Assembly: GCA_046350295.1 (NCBI GenBank)
Contig: JAXMAR010000074.1
Location: forward strand, 1 to 19,499
Length of the DNA: 19,499 nt
Origin: JAXMAR01 sp046350295
Lineage (GTDB): Bacteria > Planctomycetota > Planctomycetia > Gemmatales > Gemmataceae
Direction of reading: 5' to 3'
The notes beneath the pieces are model-generated. The model worked only from the letters and a program-made list of their open reading frames with translations, was not told the origin of the DNA and made no database searches. The position numbers and the translations under genes were made by a program. Below, in pieces: positions 9,401 to 15,520 of the stretch (the first letter of the stretch is position 1; every line of letters starts with the position of its first letter).

Positions 9401-9879
9401 AACGCATAGTTGTTGGTGTTGCCGACGGTGCAGCGGACGGCGCTGTACGGCTCCGTGTCGTCGGTGCGCGGGATGACGATGTTGAAACCTTCCTTGGAGG
9501 CGTCGGTGTCGTTGTAGACGTAGCTGTAGGAGCCGACCTCGACGGTGACGTTCTTGCTGTTGTAGGTGTAGGCGTTCACCGTGCCGACGTTGGCGGGATC
9601 GGTGCTGACAGCACTGCCGAGGACCCGGTTGTAGCTGGTGGCCGTGATGGCGCGGCCGGGAACCGAGCTGTAGTTGTAGTTGTTCGAGGAATCGCCCGTG
9701 ATGGTGCGAGCGCCGGCCATGGCCCCGGAATCGGCGGCGTTCTGGCACTGACTACGGGCGATCGCGACCATGCCGATGTCGATGGCCAGCGCCACCATGC
9801 CGATCAGGGCGATCATGCAGATGACGACGAGCGGCAACACGGCGCCGCGGCGCGACGATGAATCGAACTTGAAAGTCAT
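6481..9879 (-). CDS. TadG-like pilus-associated protein with interrupted VWA domain
   Basis: This 1132-residue protein is probably anchored in the membrane and exposed outside the cell. Its N terminus (RRGAVLPLVVICMIALIGMV, helix about 13-36, then DIGMVAIARSQCQNAADSGAMAGAR) is the TadG/Flp-pilus-assembly signature. A von Willebrand A domain starts at VVIIMDLSGSM (184-194) with the MIDAS residues D189, S191 and S193. The rest of the fold appears only near residue 840: helix KVGIQTAIDDIRNN, strand FVGLVYFSS, likely MIDAS Thr T929 in KGGTAPAMG, and RLVIFETDGVPN with D979. About 635 residues therefore sit between MIDAS and the first helix, including three tandem repeats (587-793) and a Ser/Thr/Asn/Tyr-rich stretch. 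GGGGAGAA lies about 6 bases before the ATG. It follows two TadE-like genes on the same strand. Adhesion or envelope function is inferred. Confidence 0.88.
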   Translation of the reverse strand: MTFKFDSSSRRGAVLPLVVICMIALIGMVALAIDIGMVAIARSQCQNAADSGAMAGARTITGDSSNNYNYSSVPGRAITATSYNRVLGSAVSTDPANVGTVNAYTYNSKNVTVEVGSYSYVYNDTDASKEGFNIVIPRTDDTEPYSAVRCTVGNTNNYAFGRIFGLSTFNTSAVAVAAHRPRDVVIIMDLSGSMRFQSLLGTPFNGNRTTSMNPDSDYPKFGHYADTAGAALYGNASIAVGTGEMYDPANISTTTNSGPPIIEDFYANASGVAPGAGNRAFSRSSSGYSTTPGGDNYLKITGNTGATYTHTVAGLNSPSSSTTIPKFEVKGYANYATFNGYTEGPGYWGKTFFVWPPSPGFTTPGNWSAPSSLTDTSYKWCTWNDSYPRDWRQRFYVSVNTGTNLPGVIQHNSILFDSSGNLKTPGTTTTVTQSGASTTLTFRINYAAILYWLSQSPKHFPSTIQAGRIRFYTSMPDGTDNSLNNRWWTSAPNTLNNNERFWKEYIDFVLGYTASQTTASSYSNARAYIGNGDMFTWSGSTIAVNQHVDRLPTSPSRNPTTPYLSGTTGPHQTSTTGAFKTSTTSAKAAVGATTVSVNTLGSAPATTNYVTFGTPADTTRVYNTASGSTATTLKVAPALTAAVASGAGVQLYSSNNAAGATAVSLSPALGAATTANSDYVGFGGSTANLYKVTNSTTNQLTLGSGLAAAASVSGTSVQVYGSNGAAGATKISVTGLASAPVANSDYLILAGDTTNPYLITAATSFGSGAYILTISPGLASAVNVSGATVQIFSPYMNYTDDVKRPKYHFWFGPMTWVDWLGNYNTGKFAWPGNVHEAQAWACKVGIQTAIDDIRNNHPSDFVGLVYFSSPSTSTAGGGQWNKSVIPLGRDYQKLKDSLWFPPSTVVGSATEVTPYDADFDNVPRAKGGTAPAMGFMIAYNLLSSSHTLRSYSLPEPQYRGFAGGLGRRGANRLVIFETDGVPNTRAFATFQSSGSDSYYPIRIKYPDNLADASNQFPSGGTYASSEVYDVVDILCNLETDANPGYSTTRKTALVYPIGYGSLFEPGNAGTSQTNALTFLQNVANKGNTATTTAGADFPDWQRIYGTNTDRIDRMQAAFTKIMQSGVQVSLIQ
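7501..8121 (-). repeat. Three tandem ~68-residue repeats coded within the TadG-like gene
   Basis: Residues 587-653, 656-722 and 724-793 align. Each opens with A(A/V)GAT..(S/V)V.. (VGATTVSV, AGATAVSL, AGATKISV), continues with a NYV/DYV/DYL strand followed by a Thr/Gly-rich turn, then a TLKVAPALTAAV / LTLGSGLAAAASV / LTISPGLASAVNV block, and closes on (S/A)G..VQ(L/V/I)(Y/F). The pattern of alternating short beta strands suggests a small beta-sandwich unit. The copies are well diverged at DNA level, so this is an old protein duplication rather than a recent DNA repeat. Confidence 0.8.
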
Positions 9880-9954
9880 ATGCGTTCTCCCCGCGACGGG
9901 ACCTTCACTTGCGTTGATCTGCTCCGAAGTCGCGCGACTCCGGCTTCTGAGATA

Positions 9955-10404
9955 TCAGTTGGCCTCGCTGTACATCAGCGCCTTCGAGCTAAGCTTGATC
10001 GTGCTGTTCATCAGCAAGAACGACGGCAGGATGGGGGAGTAGTCGGCGCTGAGCTCGACAGCGATGTACGTGCCGAAAGCGGCCGTATCGGGCGTTCCCA
10101 GGTTGGTACCGGCGGCGTCGGCCGCGTAGACCTGGGCCGAGTAGTTCTTCAGGTTCTTGTCCATGCCGGCCATCACGGTCGAGACGCGTGCCAGCGTGTC
10201 GGCGGTGACGGTGCTCGACGCGGTGTTGACGACCGCATAGCGGGCGCCTTCGCGCGCCGCGTTGTCCATGATTTGCTTAAAGAACAAGAAGCGGCAGTAC
10301 TCGAGGATGCCGAAGAGGAGCATCAGGAAGACAAGCGCGACGAAGGCCATCTCCACGAGGGCCGCGCCCTGTCGCCTTTCAGCCGTTGTGCTGCGCCGGC
10401 GCAT
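9955..10404 (-). CDS. TadE-like pseudopilin
   Basis: This 149-residue minor-pilin-like protein has the class IV prepilin-type N terminus RRQGAALVEMAFVALVFLML, a Gly before the expected cleavage site and Glu at +5 (E18), followed by one hydrophobic helix (about 16-36). After the helix comes FFKQIMDNAAREGARYAVV, the conserved TadE stretch. The remaining 90 residues form a small extracytoplasmic domain. The gene starts 11 bases after the stop of the preceding TadE-like gene and ends 75 bases before the TadG-like gene, so the three form a TadE-TadE-TadG set. The pilus ATPase, platform, secretin and peptidase genes are not in the window. The ribosome site is weak, which suggests coupling to the upstream gene. 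Confidence 0.88.
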   Translation of the reverse strand: MRRRSTTAERRQGAALVEMAFVALVFLMLLFGILEYCRFLFFKQIMDNAAREGARYAVVNTASSTVTADTLARVSTVMAGMDKNLKNYSAQVYAADAAGTNLGTPDTAAFGTYIAVELSADYSPILPSFLLMNSTIKLSSKALMYSEAN

Positions 10405-10415
10405 GAGTGTCTCGC

Positions 10416-10886
10416 TTATTGAAGAGGAACCGAGTCGTTGACGGTGAGGGGCAAATCCGCCACCGAATACCAGTCGGCGCTGGCCGTCATGTTGGAGCCG
10501 CTCGTGAGCCGCGTGAGCAGCACCCAGCGGACGTTGTTGGCCGGGATCGACAGGGAGATCTGAAAATGATCCAGCTGGTTGGCCGTGGTCGGATCGCTGC
10601 GCGCCGAGGAGGTCAGGTTGGTGACCGTTACCATGCTGACGTCACAGTTGGTGATGCCGAAGCGATTCAGATAGGTGATCACCGTCTGCTTGACCTGGCT
10701 GATCGTCTTGACGCCGGTCGACGCCTGGCGCCCGCCCTCGCGGCAAGCGTTGGTCATGAGCTGCTGCACTTCAACCATGCGACCCACCTCCCAGATCCCC
10801 GTGAGCAAGAGCACGAGAATCGGCAGGCAAATCGCCAGCTCGACCGCCGCCACTCCGGTTCGGAGTTTCCTTTTTCGCATGCGCAT
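10416..10886 (-). CDS. TadE-like pseudopilin
   Basis: This 156-residue protein begins with a basic stretch (MRMRKRKLRT), then GVAAVELAICLPILVLLLTG with Gly before and Glu (E16) at +5 of a prepilin-like site, followed by a single membrane helix (about 12-33). Then EVQQLMTNACREGGRQAS matches the TadE conserved region. The C-terminal 95 residues would lie outside the cytoplasmic membrane. GGAGG lies 9 bases before the first ATG; a second in-frame ATG two codons later is the alternative. It is the first gene of the leftward TadE-TadE-TadG series and follows a candidate promoter. It differs clearly from its neighbour in the C-terminal half, so the two are probably non-redundant subunits. Confidence 0.87.
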   Translation of the reverse strand: MRMRKRKLRTGVAAVELAICLPILVLLLTGIWEVGRMVEVQQLMTNACREGGRQASTGVKTISQVKQTVITYLNRFGITNCDVSMVTVTNLTSSARSDPTTANQLDHFQISLSIPANNVRWVLLTRLTSGSNMTASADWYSVADLPLTVNDSVPLQ

Positions 10887-10976
10887 CGCCTTGGCCCTCC
10901 GCTTCGGCAGTTCGACGGGCGCTCACCCCAGGCGCAGGCGGCCACGGACGGACCGCGCCCAACGGTAAGCTGCGCA

Positions 10977-11005
10977 ACTATAGGTCGAGAAAATCGAGAT
11001 GCCAG
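10977..11005 (-). promoter_or_regulatory. Candidate promoter for the TadE-TadE-TadG genes
   Basis: On the minus strand, CTGGCA (4 of 6 to the -35 consensus) and TATAGT (5 of 6 to the -10) are separated by exactly 17 bases. The predicted start of transcription lies about 85 bases upstream of the first TadE-like ATG. It was found by eye in a divergent intergenic region and is only a candidate. Confidence 0.35.
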
Positions 11006-11084
11006 TTATTCCGGATCGATTCCCGGATTTTTTCGGCCAAGCCGGTTTACAGCGAGCAAAACGGCGCCCTACCAGGAGAACATG

Positions 11085-11113
11085 TGGAAATCCGCGCGCC
11101 GACACCCGATAAT
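11085..11113 (+). promoter_or_regulatory. Candidate promoter for the hscC operon
   Basis: TGGAAA (4 of 6 to the -35 consensus), a 17-base spacer and GATAAT (5 of 6 to the -10) would start transcription about 40 bases before the chosen hscC ATG. If correct, it rules out the in-frame ATG at 11082. It was found by eye only. Confidence 0.3.
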
Positions 11114-11159
11114 GGCGCTCTCATGTGGCGGCAGGGCTAGCGGCGTCATTCGAATCACC

Positions 11160-12914
11160 ATGAATCCGATCATCGGCATCGACCTGGGAACCACCAACTC
11201 GGCCTGCGGCTACCTGACCGAGGCCGGGCCTGACCTTGTTCCGAATGCCCTGGGGGAGCGGCTCACGCCTTCCATCGTCGGCATCGACGGCGAGAGCAAG
11301 CTCGTCGTGGGACGCGCGGCGAAGGAACTCCAGGTTTTGGAGCCCGAGCGTTGCGTCGGGCTCTTCAAGCGAAAAATGGGACAGGAGGAGAAGATCGAGG
11401 TCGGCGGCCGCTCGTTCAGTCCAACGGAGCTGTCGAGCCTGGTATTGCGCTCGCTCAAAGAAGACGCGGAGGCGTTCTTCAAGGGACCGGTGGAGCGGGC
11501 GGTGATCACCGTGCCGGCGTATTTCAACGATCAGCAGCGCAAGGCGACGATCCACGCCGGACAGATCGCGGGGCTCAAAGTCGAGCGCATCCTCAACGAA
11601 CCGACGGCGGCCGCGCTGGCATACGGCTTTCACGAGGCGGGCACGGATCAGGTGCTGCTCGTCTTCGACCTGGGAGGGGGCACGTTCGACGTCTCGCTGG
11701 TCGAGGTCTTTGCCGGCGTTCTGGAGGTGAAGGCTTCGTGCGGCGAAGTCTTCCTGGGCGGAGAAGATTTCACGCGCGCCTTGGCGGCGCGCATCCTGCA
11801 ACGGCGCGGGCAGATGTTCGAGCGCGCCGAGCTGGAAGCGCCGCGGCTCGTCTCGCGCCTCATCCAGCTTTGCGAGAAAGCCAAGTGCAAGCTCTCGGCC
11901 CAGGAGACGGCGGGAGTCCGCGTCCCCAACGCCAAGGGGGAACTGGGACCGCAAGCGCCCGAGGAGCTGATCAGCCGGGCGGAACTGCAAGCTTGGACGC
12001 AGAACATCCTGGCACGCGTGGAGACGCCGATCCGTCGCGTGCTGGGCGACGCCCGGTTGACGCACGACAAGGTCGACGAGGTGCTGCTCGTCGGGGGCGC
12101 CACGCGCATGCCGATGGTGACGGCGCTGGTGCAACGACTGTTCGGCAAGAAGCCGCAGTGCCGGTTGCACCCCGACGAGGTGGTGGCGCTCGGAGCGGCG
12201 GTGCAGGCGGGACTCATCGGCAAGGATCGCCGGGTCGAAGAAATGGTCGTCACCGACGTCGCCCCGTTCACGCTCGGCATGGAGGTCAGCAAACAGTTCG
12301 GCACGGAGAAACGGCATGGCTACTTCCTGCCGATCATCCACCGCAACACGACGATCCCGGTCAGCCGCGTCGAGGTGGTGGCGACGATGGCGCCGAACCA
12401 GCCGGATGTGATGGTCAAGATCTACCAGGGAGAAAGCCGCCGCGTCGAGGACAATCTGTTTCTCGGCGAGTTCATGGTCGCCGGCATCCCAGCGGGACCC
12501 GCCGGGCAGCCGGTCGAGGTGCGCTTCACGTACGACCTTAACGGCGTCCTGGAAGTCGAGGCGACGGTGCTGGCGACGCAGAAGAAATTCAGTCACCTGA
12601 TCACGCGTCATGCCAAGGGAATGACGCGGGAGCAAATCGTTCGCGCCGTCAAGGACATGGCCAAGCTCAAGACGCACCCGCGTGAGGAGACCGCGAACCG
12701 CTACCTGTTGCGCCGGGCCGAGCGTGTCTATCAGGAGCTGACGGCCGAGCAGCGCGATTTCCTCAGCCAGATGCTGGACGCGTTCGAGGCGGCGCTGAGC
12801 CGGCGCGATCCGAGCGAGATCGAGAACACGCGAACGCTCCTGGACCGCTTTCTGAGGCAGATGGAGCCGGAAGGGGAAGACTACCCGTGGAAGACCGACG
12901 AGGATGACGACTGA
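11160..12914 (+). CDS. hscC: Hsp70 family chaperone, HscC type
   Basis: This is an ATP-driven cytoplasmic chaperone of 584 residues. ATPase motifs: IGIDLGTTNS (5-14), FKRKMG with the catalytic Lys (K70), PAYFNDQQRKAT (119-130), LNEPTAAALAYG (145-156) and VFDLGGGTFDVS (168-179). The interdomain linker region is VVTDVAPFTLGMEV, followed by a substrate-binding domain and a shortened helical lid ending in an acidic tail. The stretch LSSLVLRSLKEDAE and the overall length are close to E. coli HscC (556 residues) rather than DnaK (638), so I call it HscC-type. The ATG chosen gives the family N terminus MNPIIGIDLGTT, though its ribosome site is weak. An in-frame ATG at 11082 follows AGGAG but with only three bases between, and would add 26 atypical residues. 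The next gene overlaps its stop by 11 bases, and a J-like protein follows. Confidence 0.92.
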   Translation: MNPIIGIDLGTTNSACGYLTEAGPDLVPNALGERLTPSIVGIDGESKLVVGRAAKELQVLEPERCVGLFKRKMGQEEKIEVGGRSFSPTELSSLVLRSLKEDAEAFFKGPVERAVITVPAYFNDQQRKATIHAGQIAGLKVERILNEPTAAALAYGFHEAGTDQVLLVFDLGGGTFDVSLVEVFAGVLEVKASCGEVFLGGEDFTRALAARILQRRGQMFERAELEAPRLVSRLIQLCEKAKCKLSAQETAGVRVPNAKGELGPQAPEELISRAELQAWTQNILARVETPIRRVLGDARLTHDKVDEVLLVGGATRMPMVTALVQRLFGKKPQCRLHPDEVVALGAAVQAGLIGKDRRVEEMVVTDVAPFTLGMEVSKQFGTEKRHGYFLPIIHRNTTIPVSRVEVVATMAPNQPDVMVKIYQGESRRVEDNLFLGEFMVAGIPAGPAGQPVEVRFTYDLNGVLEVEATVLATQKKFSHLITRHAKGMTREQIVRAVKDMAKLKTHPREETANRYLLRRAERVYQELTAEQRDFLSQMLDAFEAALSRRDPSEIENTRTLLDRFLRQMEPEGEDYPWKTDEDDD

Positions 12915-13986
12915 AACCCCGTCCAATCTGAGCGGCTGGGCGCATCGCAAGCTGGTGCTGATGCCGCCGGCAAACCCAGACCACGTACGCCGCGCGTTTG
13001 TGGAGCGGTTGGTCCGTGCCGACTTCGCGCCGCAGCCGGACCACCAGGCCGCCTGGCTCTTGTTGCGCGATACAACGCTGCCGGCCGGTAGCTTCCTCCT
13101 GGAGGAGGCGCTCGTCGATGCGGAGCTGGGACTGCGCCGCGAGATCGACGACTTCGCCAGAGAGTTCTTCTCGCTCGTGCCTGCCAAGCGCAGGGCCCGC
13201 CTCGATTTTTTCCGCTCATGCTGCGCCGAACAGCCGGCCCTCTTGACGCGCGTCAACAGCCTGGCGTCCGGAATCAACATCAGGCTCGACTCGTTCCGCG
13301 GCGATGACACGGTCGCCGAGTTGGCAGGCCGTATCGCGGAATTGTTCGTGCTGCCGCCCGCCGAGCGCGCCGCACGGCGGCGTGAATTGTTGTACGCGCC
13401 TCCTCCCGGGTTCGCCGCGGCGGCACAGCGGGTCGAGGCGCGACAGCCGGAGCTGGCCGGGCTCGAGCCTTTGCTCATCGCGGGATTGCAACCGGCGGCG
13501 GGTCGTGCCGGTCACGTGGGCCGCCTGACGCCCGGAGCCAAACAACCGCTCCGCTTCGTCAGCGTGCCACCCGGCAGCGCGGCCCGCGCCGCGCCGCAGC
13601 CGGCGTCGCGCCCGTCCGGCAATGGCCCAGCCTGGGGCGGCGGCTCCGTCATGGTCCTTCTCCTCATCGGAGCGATCTTGCGCGGCCTGGCCGGCTCCGG
13701 CTCGAACCGGGAGCAGCAACGGCCGCGCTTCGATCCGGCTCCGGTTTTCCCGGCGCCGGTCTGGAGGCCCGGTGAGGACCCATGGAAGGAGCGGCGCCTC
13801 GAATTCAAGCTCCCGGCCAAAGAGGGCCGCCCGGGCGAGCTTCCCCGGAAAGAACCGGTCTTCGATTTCAAGCCTCCCGCCAAGGAAATCGGCAGAGGGG
13901 AGGCGTTCCGGCGACTCCTTGATAAGGCGCCGCCAAGAGAAGGACCTGCGCCGCGGGATGGACCTCCGGGCAAGCCGGGCAAATAG
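12904..13986 (+). CDS. Single-pass membrane protein of the hscC operon, unknown function
   Basis: This 360-residue protein starts inside the end of hscC (11-base overlap, translational coupling likely) and ends 9 bases before the J-like gene. Residues 1-200 are mostly charged and helical, with WLLLRDTTLPAGSFLLEEAL and LGLRREIDDFAREFFSLVPAKRR as notable stretches. Residues 200-245 are Ala/Pro/Ser-rich. A hydrophobic segment, GGSVMVLLLIGAILRGLAG (246-264), is the only candidate membrane helix. The tail (265-360) is Pro/Arg/Lys-rich and contains a short duplicated unit, EFKLPAKEGRPGE and DFKPPAKEIGRGE. I recognise no family. Its position between an Hsp70 and a J-like protein suggests it tethers the chaperone pair at the membrane or presents a substrate; this is inference. 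Confidence 0.85.
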   Translation: MTTETPSNLSGWAHRKLVLMPPANPDHVRRAFVERLVRADFAPQPDHQAAWLLLRDTTLPAGSFLLEEALVDAELGLRREIDDFAREFFSLVPAKRRARLDFFRSCCAEQPALLTRVNSLASGINIRLDSFRGDDTVAELAGRIAELFVLPPAERAARRRELLYAPPPGFAAAAQRVEARQPELAGLEPLLIAGLQPAAGRAGHVGRLTPGAKQPLRFVSVPPGSAARAAPQPASRPSGNGPAWGGGSVMVLLLIGAILRGLAGSGSNREQQRPRFDPAPVFPAPVWRPGEDPWKERRLEFKLPAKEGRPGELPRKEPVFDFKPPAKEIGRGEAFRRLLDKAPPREGPAPRDGPPGKPGK

Positions 13987-13995
13987 AGGGCGGTC

Positions 13996-15363
13996 ATGAA
14001 TGACGCCGAGCTGCCTGACGACGTCAGCCGCTGGCCGAAGGACCCGTTTCGCCTGCTCGGCGTGTCGCGTTCCGTGAGCGAGAAAGAGCTGCGCAAGGCG
14101 TATGCGCTCTTGATTCGCCGCTTCAAGCCCGAACATCATCCCGAGCAGTTTCGTCGCATCCGCGAAGCCTACGACATCATCACACGCTATCTGCCCTGGG
14201 CCGCGCCGCAGCCGGATCCGCCGGCCCCGACCGGCGCGCCTTTAGGCAACACGGGTCCCAGCCCGGCCGGGGTCGAGGACGAGCTAGGCGAGATCGACGC
14301 TGCCATCCGCGGCGAGCGCGAAGACGAAGCGCATCGGCGACTGCGCGAGCTGATCCAGCGGCAAGGCCCGCGGCCTGCCCTGGCGCTGCGGCTCTACTGG
14401 CTCTTGGAGCTGTGGCCCCATTTGAGCCCACGCGAGCCGGCGGCCGACGGCCTTGTCCGCGCGCTCAAGGAGCAGCCGCACGACTTCCGCTGCCGCGAGG
14501 CCTACCGGAGGCTGATCGACGCCCGTCCCGAAGAGGCGTTCAGCCCGCGTTTCCTGGACTGGCTGGATGCGCTGCCTCCGGGCCCGTTGCTACTCGAGGC
14601 GGTCGCCTGGCGCTGGCAGGCGGCGGCGGCGCTCGAGCGCGTCAACATTCCGGCGGAGGACCTGGCACGCCTCGCTCCCATCTGCGCCAAAGACGATCGT
14701 CTCTGGTCTCGCCTCGTGTTCCTGGCCCTTGACTATCTGATGTGGGCGCCCGAGCGCTACCTCGAGGAACGCTGCGCGAAATGGCTGCGGGAATTAGAGG
14801 AGCGGCATGACGTGCACAACGAGCTGCAAGGCGATTTCCACCGCCTGGACATCCTGCGCGATCTCAAGCGCGGTCTGACGCTGCTGCCGGTCGAACCCGG
14901 GCGCGATGACTTCGTCCGCCTCATCCGCCTCTCCTGGGTCCGCCCGGTAAGCGAATATCGCGCGGAGTTGTTGTCGTTCCTCGAGCGCTTGCTCGCGGAC
15001 CCGGAAACGGGGTTGTACTTCCTCGACCGGGTGGCCGAGCGAGCGCCGGTGGTGCTGGGACAGTTCGTCAACATGCTGGAAGCGTTGCGCGTGATGCAGC
15101 GGCGCTGGGCGGAGCCGCCCGCCGCCGCGCCGCTGCTCGAGGCCGCGGCCCGCCATTTGGCTGCGGCGCCGGCGGCATCGTACGAGGCGTTCCGGCTAGT
15201 GCTGATGCAAACGTGCATGACGGAGTTCGTCGAGGTCCCCCACCTGATCTCGTCGTTGCCGTTCAAAGACCTTCACCAGAACGACCAGTATTTCCTGGCG
15301 CACGCCTACGACGACGGCCCCTTGATCGGCGTGGTGCGGGCATATCTGTTGTTTCATGGGTGA
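13996..15363 (+). CDS. J-domain-like HscC partner with degenerate HPD
   Basis: This 455-residue protein has an N-terminal J-like domain at about 16-62: DPFRLLGVSRSVSEKELRKA (helix I and start of II), ALLIRRFKPE, then QFRRIREAYDII (helix III). At the position of the invariant HPD tripeptide it has K44-P45-E46, and the loop before helix III is six to eight residues shorter than in DnaJ. The remaining 390 residues are soluble, Leu/Arg/Glu-rich and probably all-helical, with no membrane segment. E. coli hscC is likewise accompanied by J-domain proteins of similar size (DjlB/DjlC-HscD, about 480 residues), so it is most likely the dedicated co-chaperone of the hscC product encoded two genes upstream. 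A short GAGG-like ribosome site precedes the ATG. Whether KPE can trigger ATP hydrolysis is uncertain. Confidence 0.87.
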   Translation: MNDAELPDDVSRWPKDPFRLLGVSRSVSEKELRKAYALLIRRFKPEHHPEQFRRIREAYDIITRYLPWAAPQPDPPAPTGAPLGNTGPSPAGVEDELGEIDAAIRGEREDEAHRRLRELIQRQGPRPALALRLYWLLELWPHLSPREPAADGLVRALKEQPHDFRCREAYRRLIDARPEEAFSPRFLDWLDALPPGPLLLEAVAWRWQAAAALERVNIPAEDLARLAPICAKDDRLWSRLVFLALDYLMWAPERYLEERCAKWLRELEERHDVHNELQGDFHRLDILRDLKRGLTLLPVEPGRDDFVRLIRLSWVRPVSEYRAELLSFLERLLADPETGLYFLDRVAERAPVVLGQFVNMLEALRVMQRRWAEPPAAAPLLEAAARHLAAAPAASYEAFRLVLMQTCMTEFVEVPHLISSLPFKDLHQNDQYFLAHAYDDGPLIGVVRAYLLFHG

Positions 15364-15520
15364 GCCTTTGGCGACGATGGGAAGCACGACGAAGCGAGGC
15401 CGGCCCGATTCGTTTGTCGCCTGATAGGTGGTTGATGCGCGCGGTTCGCGCCAAGGTGTTGAAGTGTTTGGAATGAGCAGGAAGGGACGCCGCAACACAA
15501 TTCGGATGGCCGGACCAACC

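Noticed and set aside
6511..9861. Two long plus-strand open frames opposite the TadG-like gene (6511-8214 and 8239-9861)
   Set aside because: Their composition is skewed to Gly/Val/Arg/Asp with no domain, and the minus-strand gene has clear TadG and VWA motifs.
9928..9939. 12-bp palindrome AGTCGCGCGACT between TadE-like and TadG-like genes
   Set aside because: It is made mostly of CG steps, expected by chance in GC-rich DNA, and has no room for a hairpin loop or a second site.
11010..11033. TCCGG/CCGGA stem followed by six T, terminator-like on the plus strand
   Set aside because: The stem has only 5 bp, and no plus-strand gene ends upstream of it.
10407..11159. N-terminal extension of the Hsp70 reading frame upstream of MNPIIGIDLG
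   Set aside because: It overlaps the TadE-like gene on the other strand and has no family similarity; Hsp70s start a few residues before IGIDLGTT. The ATG at 11082 remains a minor alternative.
11121..13478. Long minus-strand open frame opposite hscC
   Set aside because: hscC on the plus strand carries all Hsp70 motifs; the antisense frame is an Arg/Leu-rich shadow.
15364..15520. Search for a terminator between the J-like gene and the metallopeptidase gene
   Set aside because: Only GGCGAC/GTCGCC, 40 bases apart, and imperfect short stems were seen; none is strong enough to report.
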